64,000 nucleotides of DNA. Origin: an uncultured Lachnospiraceae bacterium. GTDB lineage: Bacteria > Bacillota > Clostridia > Lachnospirales > Lachnospiraceae. Made by a program: the position numbers and the translations under genes. Below, piece after piece: positions 1 to 7,557 of the stretch. Under the pieces are notes generated by a model. The model was not told the origin of the DNA and made no database searches. It saw only the letters and a list, made by a program, of their open reading frames with translations. Location of the stretch: assembly GCA_910577735.1 (NCBI GenBank), contig CAJTOO010000002.1, positions 186,512 through 250,511 on the forward strand, written 5' to 3'. Each line of letters starts with the position of its first letter. Position 1 is the stretch's first letter.

Positions 1-16
1 CAGGATTTCATCACAG

Positions 17-1318
17 ATGTCAATCATGGACAAACTCAAGATATTGGGAGAAGCAGCGAAGTATGATGTGTCCTGTAGTTCCAGCGGTTCATCCAGAAAG
101 AATGACGGACAGGGAATCGGCAATACGGTGGCGGCTGGCCTGTGCCACAGCTTTGCATCTGACGGCAGGTGCGTGTCTCTTCTGAAAATTTTATTTACCA
201 ATGAGTGCATATATGACTGCCGTTATTGTGCAAACAGGTGCTCAAACGATGTGCCGAGGGCTTCCTTCACACCCGATGAAGTGTGTGAACTGACAATGGA
301 ATTTTACAGGCGCAATTATATAGAAGGTTTGTTTTTGAGTTCTGGGATCCTGTATAGTCCCAATTACACTATGGAACTGATTTGTGAAACGGTGCATAAA
401 CTGCGGATGCTGCATCGTTTCCAGGGTTATATCCATATCAAGGCGATACCGGGGGCAGATCCTCTTTTGATACAGCGCGCCGGATATCTGGCAGACAGGA
501 TGAGCGTCAATCTGGAGATGGCTACGGCAGAGGGGCTTAAGGAGATGGCGCCCAATAAGCACCGCAAAAATATTCTGAAGCCCATGCGCCAGATTCAGAA
601 TGGTATTACTGAGAATAAAAATGAACTTACTTTATACAAACATGCGCCCCATTTTTGTGAGGCAGGACAGTCCACGCAGATGGTGATTGGCGCATTGCCG
701 GAGAGCGATTATCAGATTATGTCTGTGGCAGAGAATCTTTATGAGAAATTTTCGTTAAAGAGAGTATATTATTCGGCTTTTGTGAATGTGAATGAAGATA
801 AAGCCCTGCCGGCTCTTGCGGGTGGACCGCCGCTTCTGCGGGAACACAGGCTGTATCAGGCAGATTGGCTGCTTCGATTTTATGACTTTAAAGTAGAGGA
901 ACTGTTAACGGCAGACCGGCCAAATTTTAATACGGCTATTGATCCTAAAGCAGATTGGGCGGTGCGGCATCTGGAGGTGTTTCCGGTGGAGATTAATCGG
1001 GCAGATTATCGGCTCCTTCTGCGGATTCCGGGTGTTGGCGTGAAGAGTGCCAGAAGGATCATAAGCGCCAGAAGATTTGGCAATCTGACTTTTGAGGATT
1101 TAAAGAAGATAGGAGTGGTCTTAAAGCGGGCATTATATTTCATTACCTGTAATGGCAGGATGATGTATCCTACGAAGATAGAGGAAGAGTATATTGTGCG
1201 GAATCTGACGTACCAGAACCAAATGGGAAGGGGAGAGAAGCTGCCCTTTATGTCGGATGGAACGATTTATCAGCAGATGTCGTTATTTCCGCAGGAAATG
1301 AGACAGATGTCAGGGTGA
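17..1318 (+). CDS. Putative DNA modification/repair radical SAM protein (TIGR03916-like)
   Basis: A 433-residue radical SAM protein. The CIYDCRYC motif (Cys64, Cys68, Cys71) gives the Cx3Cx2C cluster ligands for a 4Fe-4S/SAM site. Near the C-terminus, LLLRIPGVGVKSARRI is a helix-hairpin-helix of the kind that contacts DNA. This combination, together with the neighbouring DUF4130 gene, matches the family annotated as a putative DNA modification/repair radical SAM protein; its substrate is not established. The frame is open to the left edge of the window, but the N-terminus MSIMDKLKILGEAAKYDVSC resembles the family start, so the gene is probably complete; ATG 26 is an alternative. The next gene follows directly or overlaps, so the two are likely translated together. 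Confidence 0.85.
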   Translation: MSIMDKLKILGEAAKYDVSCSSSGSSRKNDGQGIGNTVAAGLCHSFASDGRCVSLLKILFTNECIYDCRYCANRCSNDVPRASFTPDEVCELTMEFYRRNYIEGLFLSSGILYSPNYTMELICETVHKLRMLHRFQGYIHIKAIPGADPLLIQRAGYLADRMSVNLEMATAEGLKEMAPNKHRKNILKPMRQIQNGITENKNELTLYKHAPHFCEAGQSTQMVIGALPESDYQIMSVAENLYEKFSLKRVYYSAFVNVNEDKALPALAGGPPLLREHRLYQADWLLRFYDFKVEELLTADRPNFNTAIDPKADWAVRHLEVFPVEINRADYRLLLRIPGVGVKSARRIISARRFGNLTFEDLKKIGVVLKRALYFITCNGRMMYPTKIEEEYIVRNLTYQNQMGRGEKLPFMSDGTIYQQMSLFPQEMRQMSG

Positions 1319-1428
1319 CAGGGTGGCGGCATTCTTCCTATCGGTTCAGGATGCCGCATAAGAAGCATCATGGCGGTTGGATTGACAAAGCTAAGCAGCA
1401 CTTTTGGGAAAGGAACGTTTCTTTATAT

Positions 1429-2202
1429 ATGGAAGAAAAATATTTGGTCTGCGAGGATTCCCTGGAAGGAATCTTCACCGGAATTTATGAAGCCTATGCC
1501 TTGCGGGAAGGGCATGAGCATGTGCACCTGCAGGTTGGTGAGGAGGATAATTACAGGTTATTTGCTGCCTATCTGCATATTTTGCCAGACGCAGGCAAGA
1601 CTGGTAAGGTAGCGCGGACACTGCTTGGGCAGGTGGGTGAGAGCGCTTATCATGCATTATGCCGGGCGGCGGCTTCCTGTTATCCGGATAAAGGGGAGGC
1701 AGTCTATAAGACGGTGGTGGATGCCATCACTGCCGGCAGCGGCAGGCGTGTGATGGAGAATCTGAGAAATCCCTATGTCCGGAGGGCCTTTGAACTGGCG
1801 CGCTATACGGCGAATGAAGCACATTATGAAACTGAATTTATCCGTTTTCAGGAATTAGATCAGGGAGTTCTTTTTTCCAGAATCGGGCCTAAAAATAATG
1901 TGATTCCTTTTATCATGCCGCATTTTGCAGATCGGTTATGTCCGGAAGATTTTATGATTTATGATGAAAATCATGCACTTTTCGGGGTTCATCCGGCTAA
2001 GAAAGAGTGGTACCTGGTATCGGCCCAGGGAGATTTTGCGCCGGAGGCATTGCAGTGGTCTTCCAGAGAGGAAGAGTTTCAGGAATTATTTAAGGCTTTT
2101 CATGAGACAATAGGGATTAAGGAACGGGAGAATAAGAGACTACAGAGGCAAATGTGTGCTTATCGTTACCAAGATTATATGATGGAATTTCAAAGAAAGT
2201 GA
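1429..2202 (+). CDS. DUF4130/TIGR03915 putative DNA metabolism protein
   Basis: About 257 residues. The N-terminus MEEKYLVCEDSLEGIFTGIY and the later segment FIRFQELDQGVLFSRIGPKN are typical of the DUF4130 family, which is encoded beside the TIGR03916 radical SAM protein and in other lineages is fused to a uracil-DNA-glycosylase-like domain. A role in DNA repair is inferred from that linkage only. The frame is open upstream to a GTG at 1315 that overlaps the stop of the radical SAM gene, which would add 38 residues without family resemblance; I prefer ATG 1429 because it places the conserved YLVCEDS segment at the N-terminus. The GTG start would, however, suit translational coupling. Confidence 0.8.
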   Translation: MEEKYLVCEDSLEGIFTGIYEAYALREGHEHVHLQVGEEDNYRLFAAYLHILPDAGKTGKVARTLLGQVGESAYHALCRAAASCYPDKGEAVYKTVVDAITAGSGRRVMENLRNPYVRRAFELARYTANEAHYETEFIRFQELDQGVLFSRIGPKNNVIPFIMPHFADRLCPEDFMIYDENHALFGVHPAKKEWYLVSAQGDFAPEALQWSSREEEFQELFKAFHETIGIKERENKRLQRQMCAYRYQDYMMEFQRK

Positions 2203-2343
2203 ATAAAATGTGTTGCCTTGCTTTATTTTGCTAAAGTGGTTTATAGTCACACATCATAAAATTTCTTTTGAGATTCAAAATAATATTGGTAAGATTGCAA
2301 AAAAATGCCAGAATGGTACTTTGCAGGGGGTAAAAAATGATTC

Positions 2344-2371
2344 TTTACAAAAGAAAAAAATCGTGTATAAT
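2344..2371 (+). promoter_or_regulatory. SigA-type promoter for the HPr-like gene
   Basis: TTTACA (2344-2349) and TATAAT (2366-2371) with a 16-base spacer lie about 75 bases before the start of the small HPr-like gene. The -35 differs from consensus at one position. No operator is obvious. Confidence 0.65.
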
Positions 2372-2447
2372 TTACTCCAATGAGGAGCTGAAAACGTTTT
2401 TCTATGTGTGTCTTTCGCATACATAAACAAAAAGGAAGGTGAAAGTT

Positions 2448-2672
2448 ATGCAACACAAGATCAAGTTGAGACCAAATGAAGTGAGGGACTTCGTGTCTGC
2501 AGCAAGTAAATGCGAATTTGATGTGGATATCTCCTACAACAGCTTCATCGTGGATGCAAAATCCATTATTGGCGTGTTAGGACTTAATTTCAATCAGATT
2601 TTAACCGTTGCGTATAACGGCTACGATGCTGAATTTGAAAGATATCTCAATAGATTTGCGGTAGCCGTATAG
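2448..2672 (+). CDS. HPr-like protein without the active-site histidine
   Basis: A 74-residue protein that aligns with phosphocarrier HPr over the second half: AKSIIGVLGLNFNQILTV corresponds to the HPr segment around regulatory Ser46. The first half lacks the GLHARPA motif holding the phosphorylated His15 and instead reads KLRPNEVRDFVSAASK. It therefore cannot act as a PTS phosphocarrier; a Crh-like regulatory role through the Ser46-equivalent serine is possible but inferred. ATG 2448 is chosen because AGGAAGG (2433-2439) sits 8 bases upstream; the frame is open to a GTG at 2439 inside that ribosome site. The gene is monocistronic, with its own promoter and a strong terminator. Confidence 0.75.
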   Translation: MQHKIKLRPNEVRDFVSAASKCEFDVDISYNSFIVDAKSIIGVLGLNFNQILTVAYNGYDAEFERYLNRFAVAV

Positions 2673-2697
2673 ATTGGTGCAGGAACGTGTCGCATTG

Positions 2698-2745
2698 ACT
2701 CCCTATGTAAGATAGCGTAGTATCTTATGTAGGGAGTTTTTGTTT
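2698..2745 (+). terminator. Rho-independent terminator after the HPr-like gene
   Basis: A 17-base-pair stem (2698-2714 with 2721-2737, including two G-U pairs) with loop GCGTAG is followed by a T-rich run TTTTTGTTTTT. Confidence 0.9.
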
Positions 2746-2833
2746 TTGATGAGTTTGTGAAAGCACCAGGATACTGTAAACGCATAGTCAGAAGCAGTGA
2801 TGCATGGATACAGACAGGAAGAAGGAAAGTATT

Positions 2834-5368
2834 ATGGAAGTACGCATTTCCGTGAGAGGGCTGGTAGAATTTATCCTGCGCTCCGGCAATATTGACAATC
2901 GAAGAGCGGCATCTTCCGACAATGCCATGCAGGAGGGCGGACGCATCCACCGTATGATACAAAGACGTATGGGACCGGAGTATCAGGCAGAGGTTTCTCT
3001 TCGTTATGTGTACGATGCGGGAGAATACCAGATTGTGGTGGAGGGGCGTGCCGACGGCATTATTTCAAAACTCTGTAAAGATGCTGCGGCCAGATCTCCA
3101 GTGTCCCTTTCCGAGGAAACAAAGCAGCTTCGGATTGAGGAAGTCATGGTACAGCCGTTGCAGGATGATTCTCTGGCGCCGGCGGTGGTATCACAGTCAC
3201 AGAATATTCAGCAAGTAGAGGTGACCATTGATGAAATCAAGGGAACCTTTCAGGATGTAAAGAGGATGAAGGGGCCTGTGCCGGTGCACCTGGCACAGGC
3301 AAAATGTTATGCCTGTATTTATGCCCAACAGCAGCAGCTTAACAATATACGGGTGCGAATGACCTATTGTCATATGGAGACAGAAGAAATCCGGTATTTT
3401 CATTATGACTATACGTACGATGAGCTTGCGCTATGGTTTGGGGAACTCATGACACAGTATCGCAAGTGGGCGGATTATCATTTCATGTGGCAAAAAGTCA
3501 GACAGGAGTCAATCAGACAGATGACGTTCCCGTTTCCCTATCGGGAGGGGCAGAAGGATCTGGTGACCTATGTCTATCAGACGATTTATCATAAAAGGAA
3601 ATTATTCATTGAAGCGCCTACAGGGGTGGGCAAGACGATTTCCACGGTGTTTCCGGCGCTCAAGGCTATGGGGGAAGAACTTTGTGAGAAGATATTCTAT
3701 CTCACGGCCAAGACGATCACACGTACGGTGGCCAGTGATACCTTTACGCTGCTGAGGGAGCGGGGGCTGAAAGTAAAGAGTGTGATTCTTACTGCCAGAG
3801 ATAAGATCTGCTTTATGGAAGAGAGTGATTGTAATCCGGTGTATTGTCCCTTTGCCAAAGGGCATTATGACAGGATCAATGATGCCATGTACAATCTGCT
3901 GACCCATGAGGATAATTATACCCGGGAGAAGATAGAGGAATATGCAAAGAAACATCAGGTCTGTCCTTTTGAAATGTGTCTGGACATAAGTCTGTTTTCT
4001 GACGCGGTAGTCTGTGATTATAATTATCTGTTTGATCCCCATGTTTATCTGCGGCGTTTTTTTACAGAAGGAATCAGGGGAGAATATATCTTTTTAGTGG
4101 ATGAAGCTCATAACCTGGTGGAGCGGGGCCGGGATATGTACAGCGCCGTGCTTTGCAAAGAAGATTTCCTGGAACTAAAAAGAGCGGTCAAAGCCTATGA
4201 TGAGAGGATTGCCAGGAATCTGGATAAATGCAACAGGGAACTGCTTTCCCTGAAAAGAGAGTGTGACACTTGTCGGATAGAGGAGAACATAGAGGGATTT
4301 GTGAGAACGCTGATTCGATTAAGTTCTTCTATTGAGGATTACCTGGAAGACCATGAAGACGGTCCCATTCGTAAGGAGATACTTGCCTTTTATTTTGAAG
4401 TGTCTCATTTCCTGGAGATGTATGAACTGATGGATGAGAGTTATGTGTCGTACACCCAGATGCGGGAGGATGGCAGCTTTATCGTGAAGCTGTTTTGTGT
4501 CAATCCTGCCAGGAATCTTAAAAATTGTATGATGCGGGGAAGAAGCACAATCCTGTTTTCTGCAACGCTTCTGCCGATTCAATATTATAAGAAGCTTTTG
4601 GGGGCAGAAGAGGGAGATTATGAAGTCTATGCAAGATCAGTCTTCAGACCGGAGAAGCTGGGATTGTATGTGGGCAGTGATGTGACCAGCCGCTATACCC
4701 GACGGGGAGATGAGGAATATTACCGGATTGCATCCTATATTCATCACGTGGTCGAAAAGCGACATGGCAACTATATGCTGTTCTTTCCTTCGCATGCTTT
4801 TCTGCGGCGGATTTATGAAATCTATCAGTCGTATTTTAATGCGGAGGAGACTGTGGAATGTATCCTGCAGGAGGATTACATGAATGAGGAGGCCAGGGAA
4901 GCCTTCTTAAACCGTTTTACCGGCAATGAGGACTGTGATCTGCAAAAGCTCATTCGGATGGATATTGAGATAGAGGAAGAAAGAAGCCTTTTAGGGTTTT
5001 GTGTGATGGGCGGCATCTTTGGCGAGGGGATTGATTTAAAGAATGACAGTCTGATCGGGGCAATCATCGTGGGGACAGGTCTTCCCCAGGTGTGTGATGA
5101 ACGGGAAATCCTGAAAAAGTACTTTGATGGCTGGGGAGACAATGGTTTCGATTATGCCTATCGCTATCCGGGTATGAATAAGGTTCTGCAGGCAGCCGGA
5201 AGGGTGATAAGAACAGCAGATGATTTCGGGATTGTAGCACTTCTTGATGAGCGGTTCCTGTCGCCGGCTTATCAGAGACTATTCCCGCGGGAATGGCAGG
5301 AATATGAAATTGTCAATGTTGACCAGATAGGTCGAATGGTGGAGAGATTTTGGGATGAATGGCTGTAG
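2834..5368 (+). CDS. XPD/DinG-family ATP-dependent DNA helicase with N-terminal nuclease-like domain
   Basis: An 844-residue superfamily 2 helicase. From the N-terminus: a region with IDEIKG followed by HLAQAKCYACIYA (about residues 130-165), resembling a PD-(D/E)XK/Cas4-like fold; Walker A EAPTGVGKT (about 259); a cysteine cluster CFMEESDCNPVYC and CPFEMC (about 326-385) typical of the Rad3/XPD 4Fe-4S domain; the DEAH box VDEAHNLVERG (about 422); ILFSATLLP; and motif VI QAAGRVIRTADD (about 786). The family unwinds DNA in repair. The nuclease-like domain is inferred from the motif pattern only. ATG 2834 is preferred because GAAGGAAAG lies directly upstream and MEVRISVRGLVEF is a good family start; an upstream ATG at 2804 has no ribosome site. 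Confidence 0.88.
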   Translation: MEVRISVRGLVEFILRSGNIDNRRAASSDNAMQEGGRIHRMIQRRMGPEYQAEVSLRYVYDAGEYQIVVEGRADGIISKLCKDAAARSPVSLSEETKQLRIEEVMVQPLQDDSLAPAVVSQSQNIQQVEVTIDEIKGTFQDVKRMKGPVPVHLAQAKCYACIYAQQQQLNNIRVRMTYCHMETEEIRYFHYDYTYDELALWFGELMTQYRKWADYHFMWQKVRQESIRQMTFPFPYREGQKDLVTYVYQTIYHKRKLFIEAPTGVGKTISTVFPALKAMGEELCEKIFYLTAKTITRTVASDTFTLLRERGLKVKSVILTARDKICFMEESDCNPVYCPFAKGHYDRINDAMYNLLTHEDNYTREKIEEYAKKHQVCPFEMCLDISLFSDAVVCDYNYLFDPHVYLRRFFTEGIRGEYIFLVDEAHNLVERGRDMYSAVLCKEDFLELKRAVKAYDERIARNLDKCNRELLSLKRECDTCRIEENIEGFVRTLIRLSSSIEDYLEDHEDGPIRKEILAFYFEVSHFLEMYELMDESYVSYTQMREDGSFIVKLFCVNPARNLKNCMMRGRSTILFSATLLPIQYYKKLLGAEEGDYEVYARSVFRPEKLGLYVGSDVTSRYTRRGDEEYYRIASYIHHVVEKRHGNYMLFFPSHAFLRRIYEIYQSYFNAEETVECILQEDYMNEEAREAFLNRFTGNEDCDLQKLIRMDIEIEEERSLLGFCVMGGIFGEGIDLKNDSLIGAIIVGTGLPQVCDEREILKKYFDGWGDNGFDYAYRYPGMNKVLQAAGRVIRTADDFGIVALLDERFLSPAYQRLFPREWQEYEIVNVDQIGRMVERFWDEWL

Positions 5369-5900
5369 ATTACTGTATTTCTGACATTATCCTATCTGGT
5401 CAATTGAGAAAAAGGGAGAATTTTTTCCAAACATGTTGTATGGATGGTGGAAAAGTCGGGATTGCAGATTGACTTTTTCTGTCAAATGAGGTGATAGGAT
5501 TGATCGATTTAGAGCGGGATGCGACAGGTACAGTAAAAGATTTCGCTGCCAAATGATATATTTCGACAATTGTCTGATATAAAATACCGCAAATGACATC
5601 CAGATTCTGACAAAAAGATACGGAGTTCACTGTGATGTGACATTGATGTCAATGTGGATAACTTTGTGGAAATTGGGGATTTCTTCGCAACAGGAGTACA
5701 TTTTTTCAAAAATTTTGGGTGAAAACCTGTGGAAAAGTCGGCAAACGGATTTAAGTGTATAAAAAATAAACTGAATTGGTCAATATTCTGCCGTATGATG
5801 TCGTAAAGGAAAGTTTGACGGATGATGGAAAATGGTGGTATACTGATTCAGACATACTACAAGATATTGTGTTTTTTGTAATGTGAGAGGAGACAAAAAT
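5369..5900. other. Long intergenic region with DnaA-box-like sites
   Basis: This 532-base stretch has no convincing gene. It holds TGTGGATAA (5653-5661, the exact complement of the DnaA box TTATCCACA), TGTGGAAAT (5665-5673) and TGTGGAAAA (5728-5736), with a related GGTGGAAAA near 5446. The 13-mer GTGGAAAAGTCGG occurs twice (about 5448 and 5729). An AT-rich segment GTATAAAAAATAAA follows at 5757. The right end carries the amylase promoter. dnaA, dnaN and gyrB are not nearby, so this is not called an origin. Confidence 0.5.
5815..5844 (+). promoter_or_regulatory. SigA-type promoter with extended -10 for the GH13 gene
   Basis: TTGACG (5815-5820) and TATACT (5839-5844) are separated by 18 bases, and the -10 is preceded by TGG, making an extended -10. 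It lies about 57 bases before the amylase start. Confidence 0.7.
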
Positions 5901-7211
5901 ATGTGGGCATTTGAAAGTGTATTTTATCAGATATATCCGTTGGGATTCTGTGGGGCGCCTTTTGAAAACGATGGACAGTTAGAGCATCGGATCTTAAAGG
6001 TAAACGATTGGATTCCCCATATGAAGAAGCTGGGAATCAATGCTATTTATTTTTCACCCGTATTTGAATCGGATACCCATGGATATAATACGAGAGATTA
6101 CCATACCATCGACTGCAGGCTGGGAACCAATGAGGATTTCAGGCAAGTATGTAAGAATCTGCATGACAACGGCATAAAGGTGGTGCTGGATGGTGTGTTC
6201 AATCATGTGGGAAGGGGATTCTGGGCGTTTCAGGATGTATTAAAGAACCGGGAGAGCTCCCCATACCTTAACTGGTTCCACATTAATCTGGGTGGAAATT
6301 CCAATTATAATGACGGCCTGTGGTATGAGGGATGGGAAGGCAATTATGACCTGGTGAAATTAAATCTGCGCCATGAGGATGTGATCCATCACATTCTGGA
6401 CAGTGTGAAGGGATGGGTGGAAGAATTTGACATTGACGGTTTGCGGCTGGATGTGGCATATTGTCTGGACCATGATTTTGTAAGAAGGCTCAGGAGCTTT
6501 ACGGAAGGCTTAAAGCCGGAGTTCTATCTGTTGGGTGAGATGCTGCATGGGGACTATAATCAGATGGTCAATGACCAGATGCTTCATTCATCTACAAATT
6601 ATGAGTGTTATAAAGGTCTTTATTCCAGCTTTAACAGCATGAATATGTTTGAGATCAATCATTCTCTCTTAAGGCAGTTTGGTCCGGAGAACTGGTGCTT
6701 ATACCGCGGCAAGCATCTGCTTTCCTTTGTGGATAATCACGATGTGACGAGGATTGCCAGCAACCTTACCAATGAGAAGCACTTGCCGCTGATTTACGCG
6801 CTGTGCTTTGGCATGCCGGGAATCCCCTGTGTGTACTATGGAAGCGAATGGGGTGCAAAGGCCGATAAGAGCGAGGGCGATCCTGCACTGCGTGCCTGTT
6901 TCGAAAAACCGCAGTGGAATGATTTAAGTGATTGGATCAGCAGACTTGCAGAGGCAAAAAAGGAATCGAAGGCTCTTAACTATGGTGCGTTCAGATCCGT
7001 GGTGTTGACAAACAAACAGTGTATCTTTGAACGTAAGTGTGAGGACGAAAGAGTGCTTGTGGCGATCAATGCGGATGGAGAGGATTATACGGCGCATTTT
7101 GATGCAGGCTGCGGACTGGCAGTGGATTTGATCAGCGGCAAAGAGCATGACTTCGGCGGCGGAAGCCTTCTGCCTGCTTACAGCGCTTACTTCTGGAAGA
7201 TGGAGAGATAA
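5901..7211 (+). CDS. GH13 alpha-amylase family glycosyl hydrolase
   Basis: A 436-residue glycoside hydrolase of family GH13 acting on alpha-glucans or malto-oligosaccharides. All four conserved regions are visible: I DGVFNHVG (about 97), II GLRLDVA with the nucleophile Asp (about 180), III LLGEM with the acid/base Glu (about 213), IV FVDNHD with the stabilising Asp (about 277). There is no signal peptide, so it is predicted to be cytoplasmic, and the length fits cyclomaltodextrinase or intracellular amylase types without an N-terminal carbohydrate-binding module. ATG 5901 has AGAGGAG 8 bases upstream; the frame extends to a GTG at 5883 overlapping that site. It is transcribed alone. Confidence 0.88.
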   Translation: MWAFESVFYQIYPLGFCGAPFENDGQLEHRILKVNDWIPHMKKLGINAIYFSPVFESDTHGYNTRDYHTIDCRLGTNEDFRQVCKNLHDNGIKVVLDGVFNHVGRGFWAFQDVLKNRESSPYLNWFHINLGGNSNYNDGLWYEGWEGNYDLVKLNLRHEDVIHHILDSVKGWVEEFDIDGLRLDVAYCLDHDFVRRLRSFTEGLKPEFYLLGEMLHGDYNQMVNDQMLHSSTNYECYKGLYSSFNSMNMFEINHSLLRQFGPENWCLYRGKHLLSFVDNHDVTRIASNLTNEKHLPLIYALCFGMPGIPCVYYGSEWGAKADKSEGDPALRACFEKPQWNDLSDWISRLAEAKKESKALNYGAFRSVVLTNKQCIFERKCEDERVLVAINADGEDYTAHFDAGCGLAVDLISGKEHDFGGGSLLPAYSAYFWKMER

Positions 7212-7259
7212 AAGAAGAAAACTGAGAAAACAGAAAAAGAAGAATGCTGAAAAATTGCA

Positions 7260-7288
7260 TTGACAATGACGAATCCATGTATTAAGAT
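7260..7288 (+). promoter_or_regulatory. SigA-type promoter of the leader ORF/ABC exporter transcript
   Basis: TTGACA (7260-7265, consensus) and TAAGAT (7283-7288) are separated by 17 bases. It lies 36 bases before the 37-codon ORF and is the only strong promoter seen before the exporter genes. Confidence 0.7.
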
Positions 7289-7324
7289 AACAACAGCATC
7301 AAAAAAAGGAAAGGAGGTAAGGTT

Positions 7325-7438
7325 ATGTTTATGATTAAAATGAATGGTGTGAACCATAAAGGGATACAGTTAAACAGGGACATAATACGTGAAATTACCT
7401 CCGCAGATGGGAGATTTGCCGGGCACAGACTATACTGA
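7325..7438 (+). CDS. 37-residue leader peptide of the ABC exporter operon (predicted)
   Basis: A short ORF of 37 codons beginning MFMIKMNGVNHKG and ending GRFAGHRLY. AAGGAGGTAA (7311-7320) gives it a near-perfect ribosome site. It lies between a consensus-like promoter and an intrinsic terminator, upstream of a heterodimeric multidrug-type ABC exporter. Codons 23-25 (GAA ATT ACC) contain AAATTACC, which is exactly complementary to GGTAATTT in the terminator (7478-7485). This is the layout of translation-controlled attenuation, as known for bmrB-bmrCD in Bacillus subtilis; the sequence is not recognisably homologous to BmrB. It may alternatively be a functional small protein. No membrane segment is visible. 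Confidence 0.6.
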   Translation: MFMIKMNGVNHKGIQLNRDIIREITSADGRFAGHRLY

Positions 7439-7502
7439 CCAGACAAGTCAATATATAGGCAGAGCTTACAGGGCTATGGTAATTTTACCATAGCCCTATT
7501 TT
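7392..7502 (+). promoter_or_regulatory. Attenuator: terminator with competing antiterminator pairing
   Basis: A 13-base-pair hairpin (7470-7482 with 7485-7497) followed by ATTTT is a plausible intrinsic terminator 55 bases before the exporter start. Its left arm can instead pair with 7392-7399 inside the leader ORF (8 exact pairs, extendable to 10 with one G-U), which would dismantle the terminator. A small hairpin TGAC-GTCA (7436-7450) lies between. A ribosome stalled early in the leader ORF would leave 7392-7399 free and favour read-through. Confidence 0.55.
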
Positions 7503-7557
7503 GCGCGCATCGGCAGAGGCAGAAGTCTGTATAGGCGGCGCAGAAATGGAGTAAAAT

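Noticed and set aside
5369..5900. Chromosomal origin of replication
   Set aside because: DnaA-like boxes are present but dnaA, dnaN, gyrB, rpmH or a clear array of boxes are not; kept only as a finding.
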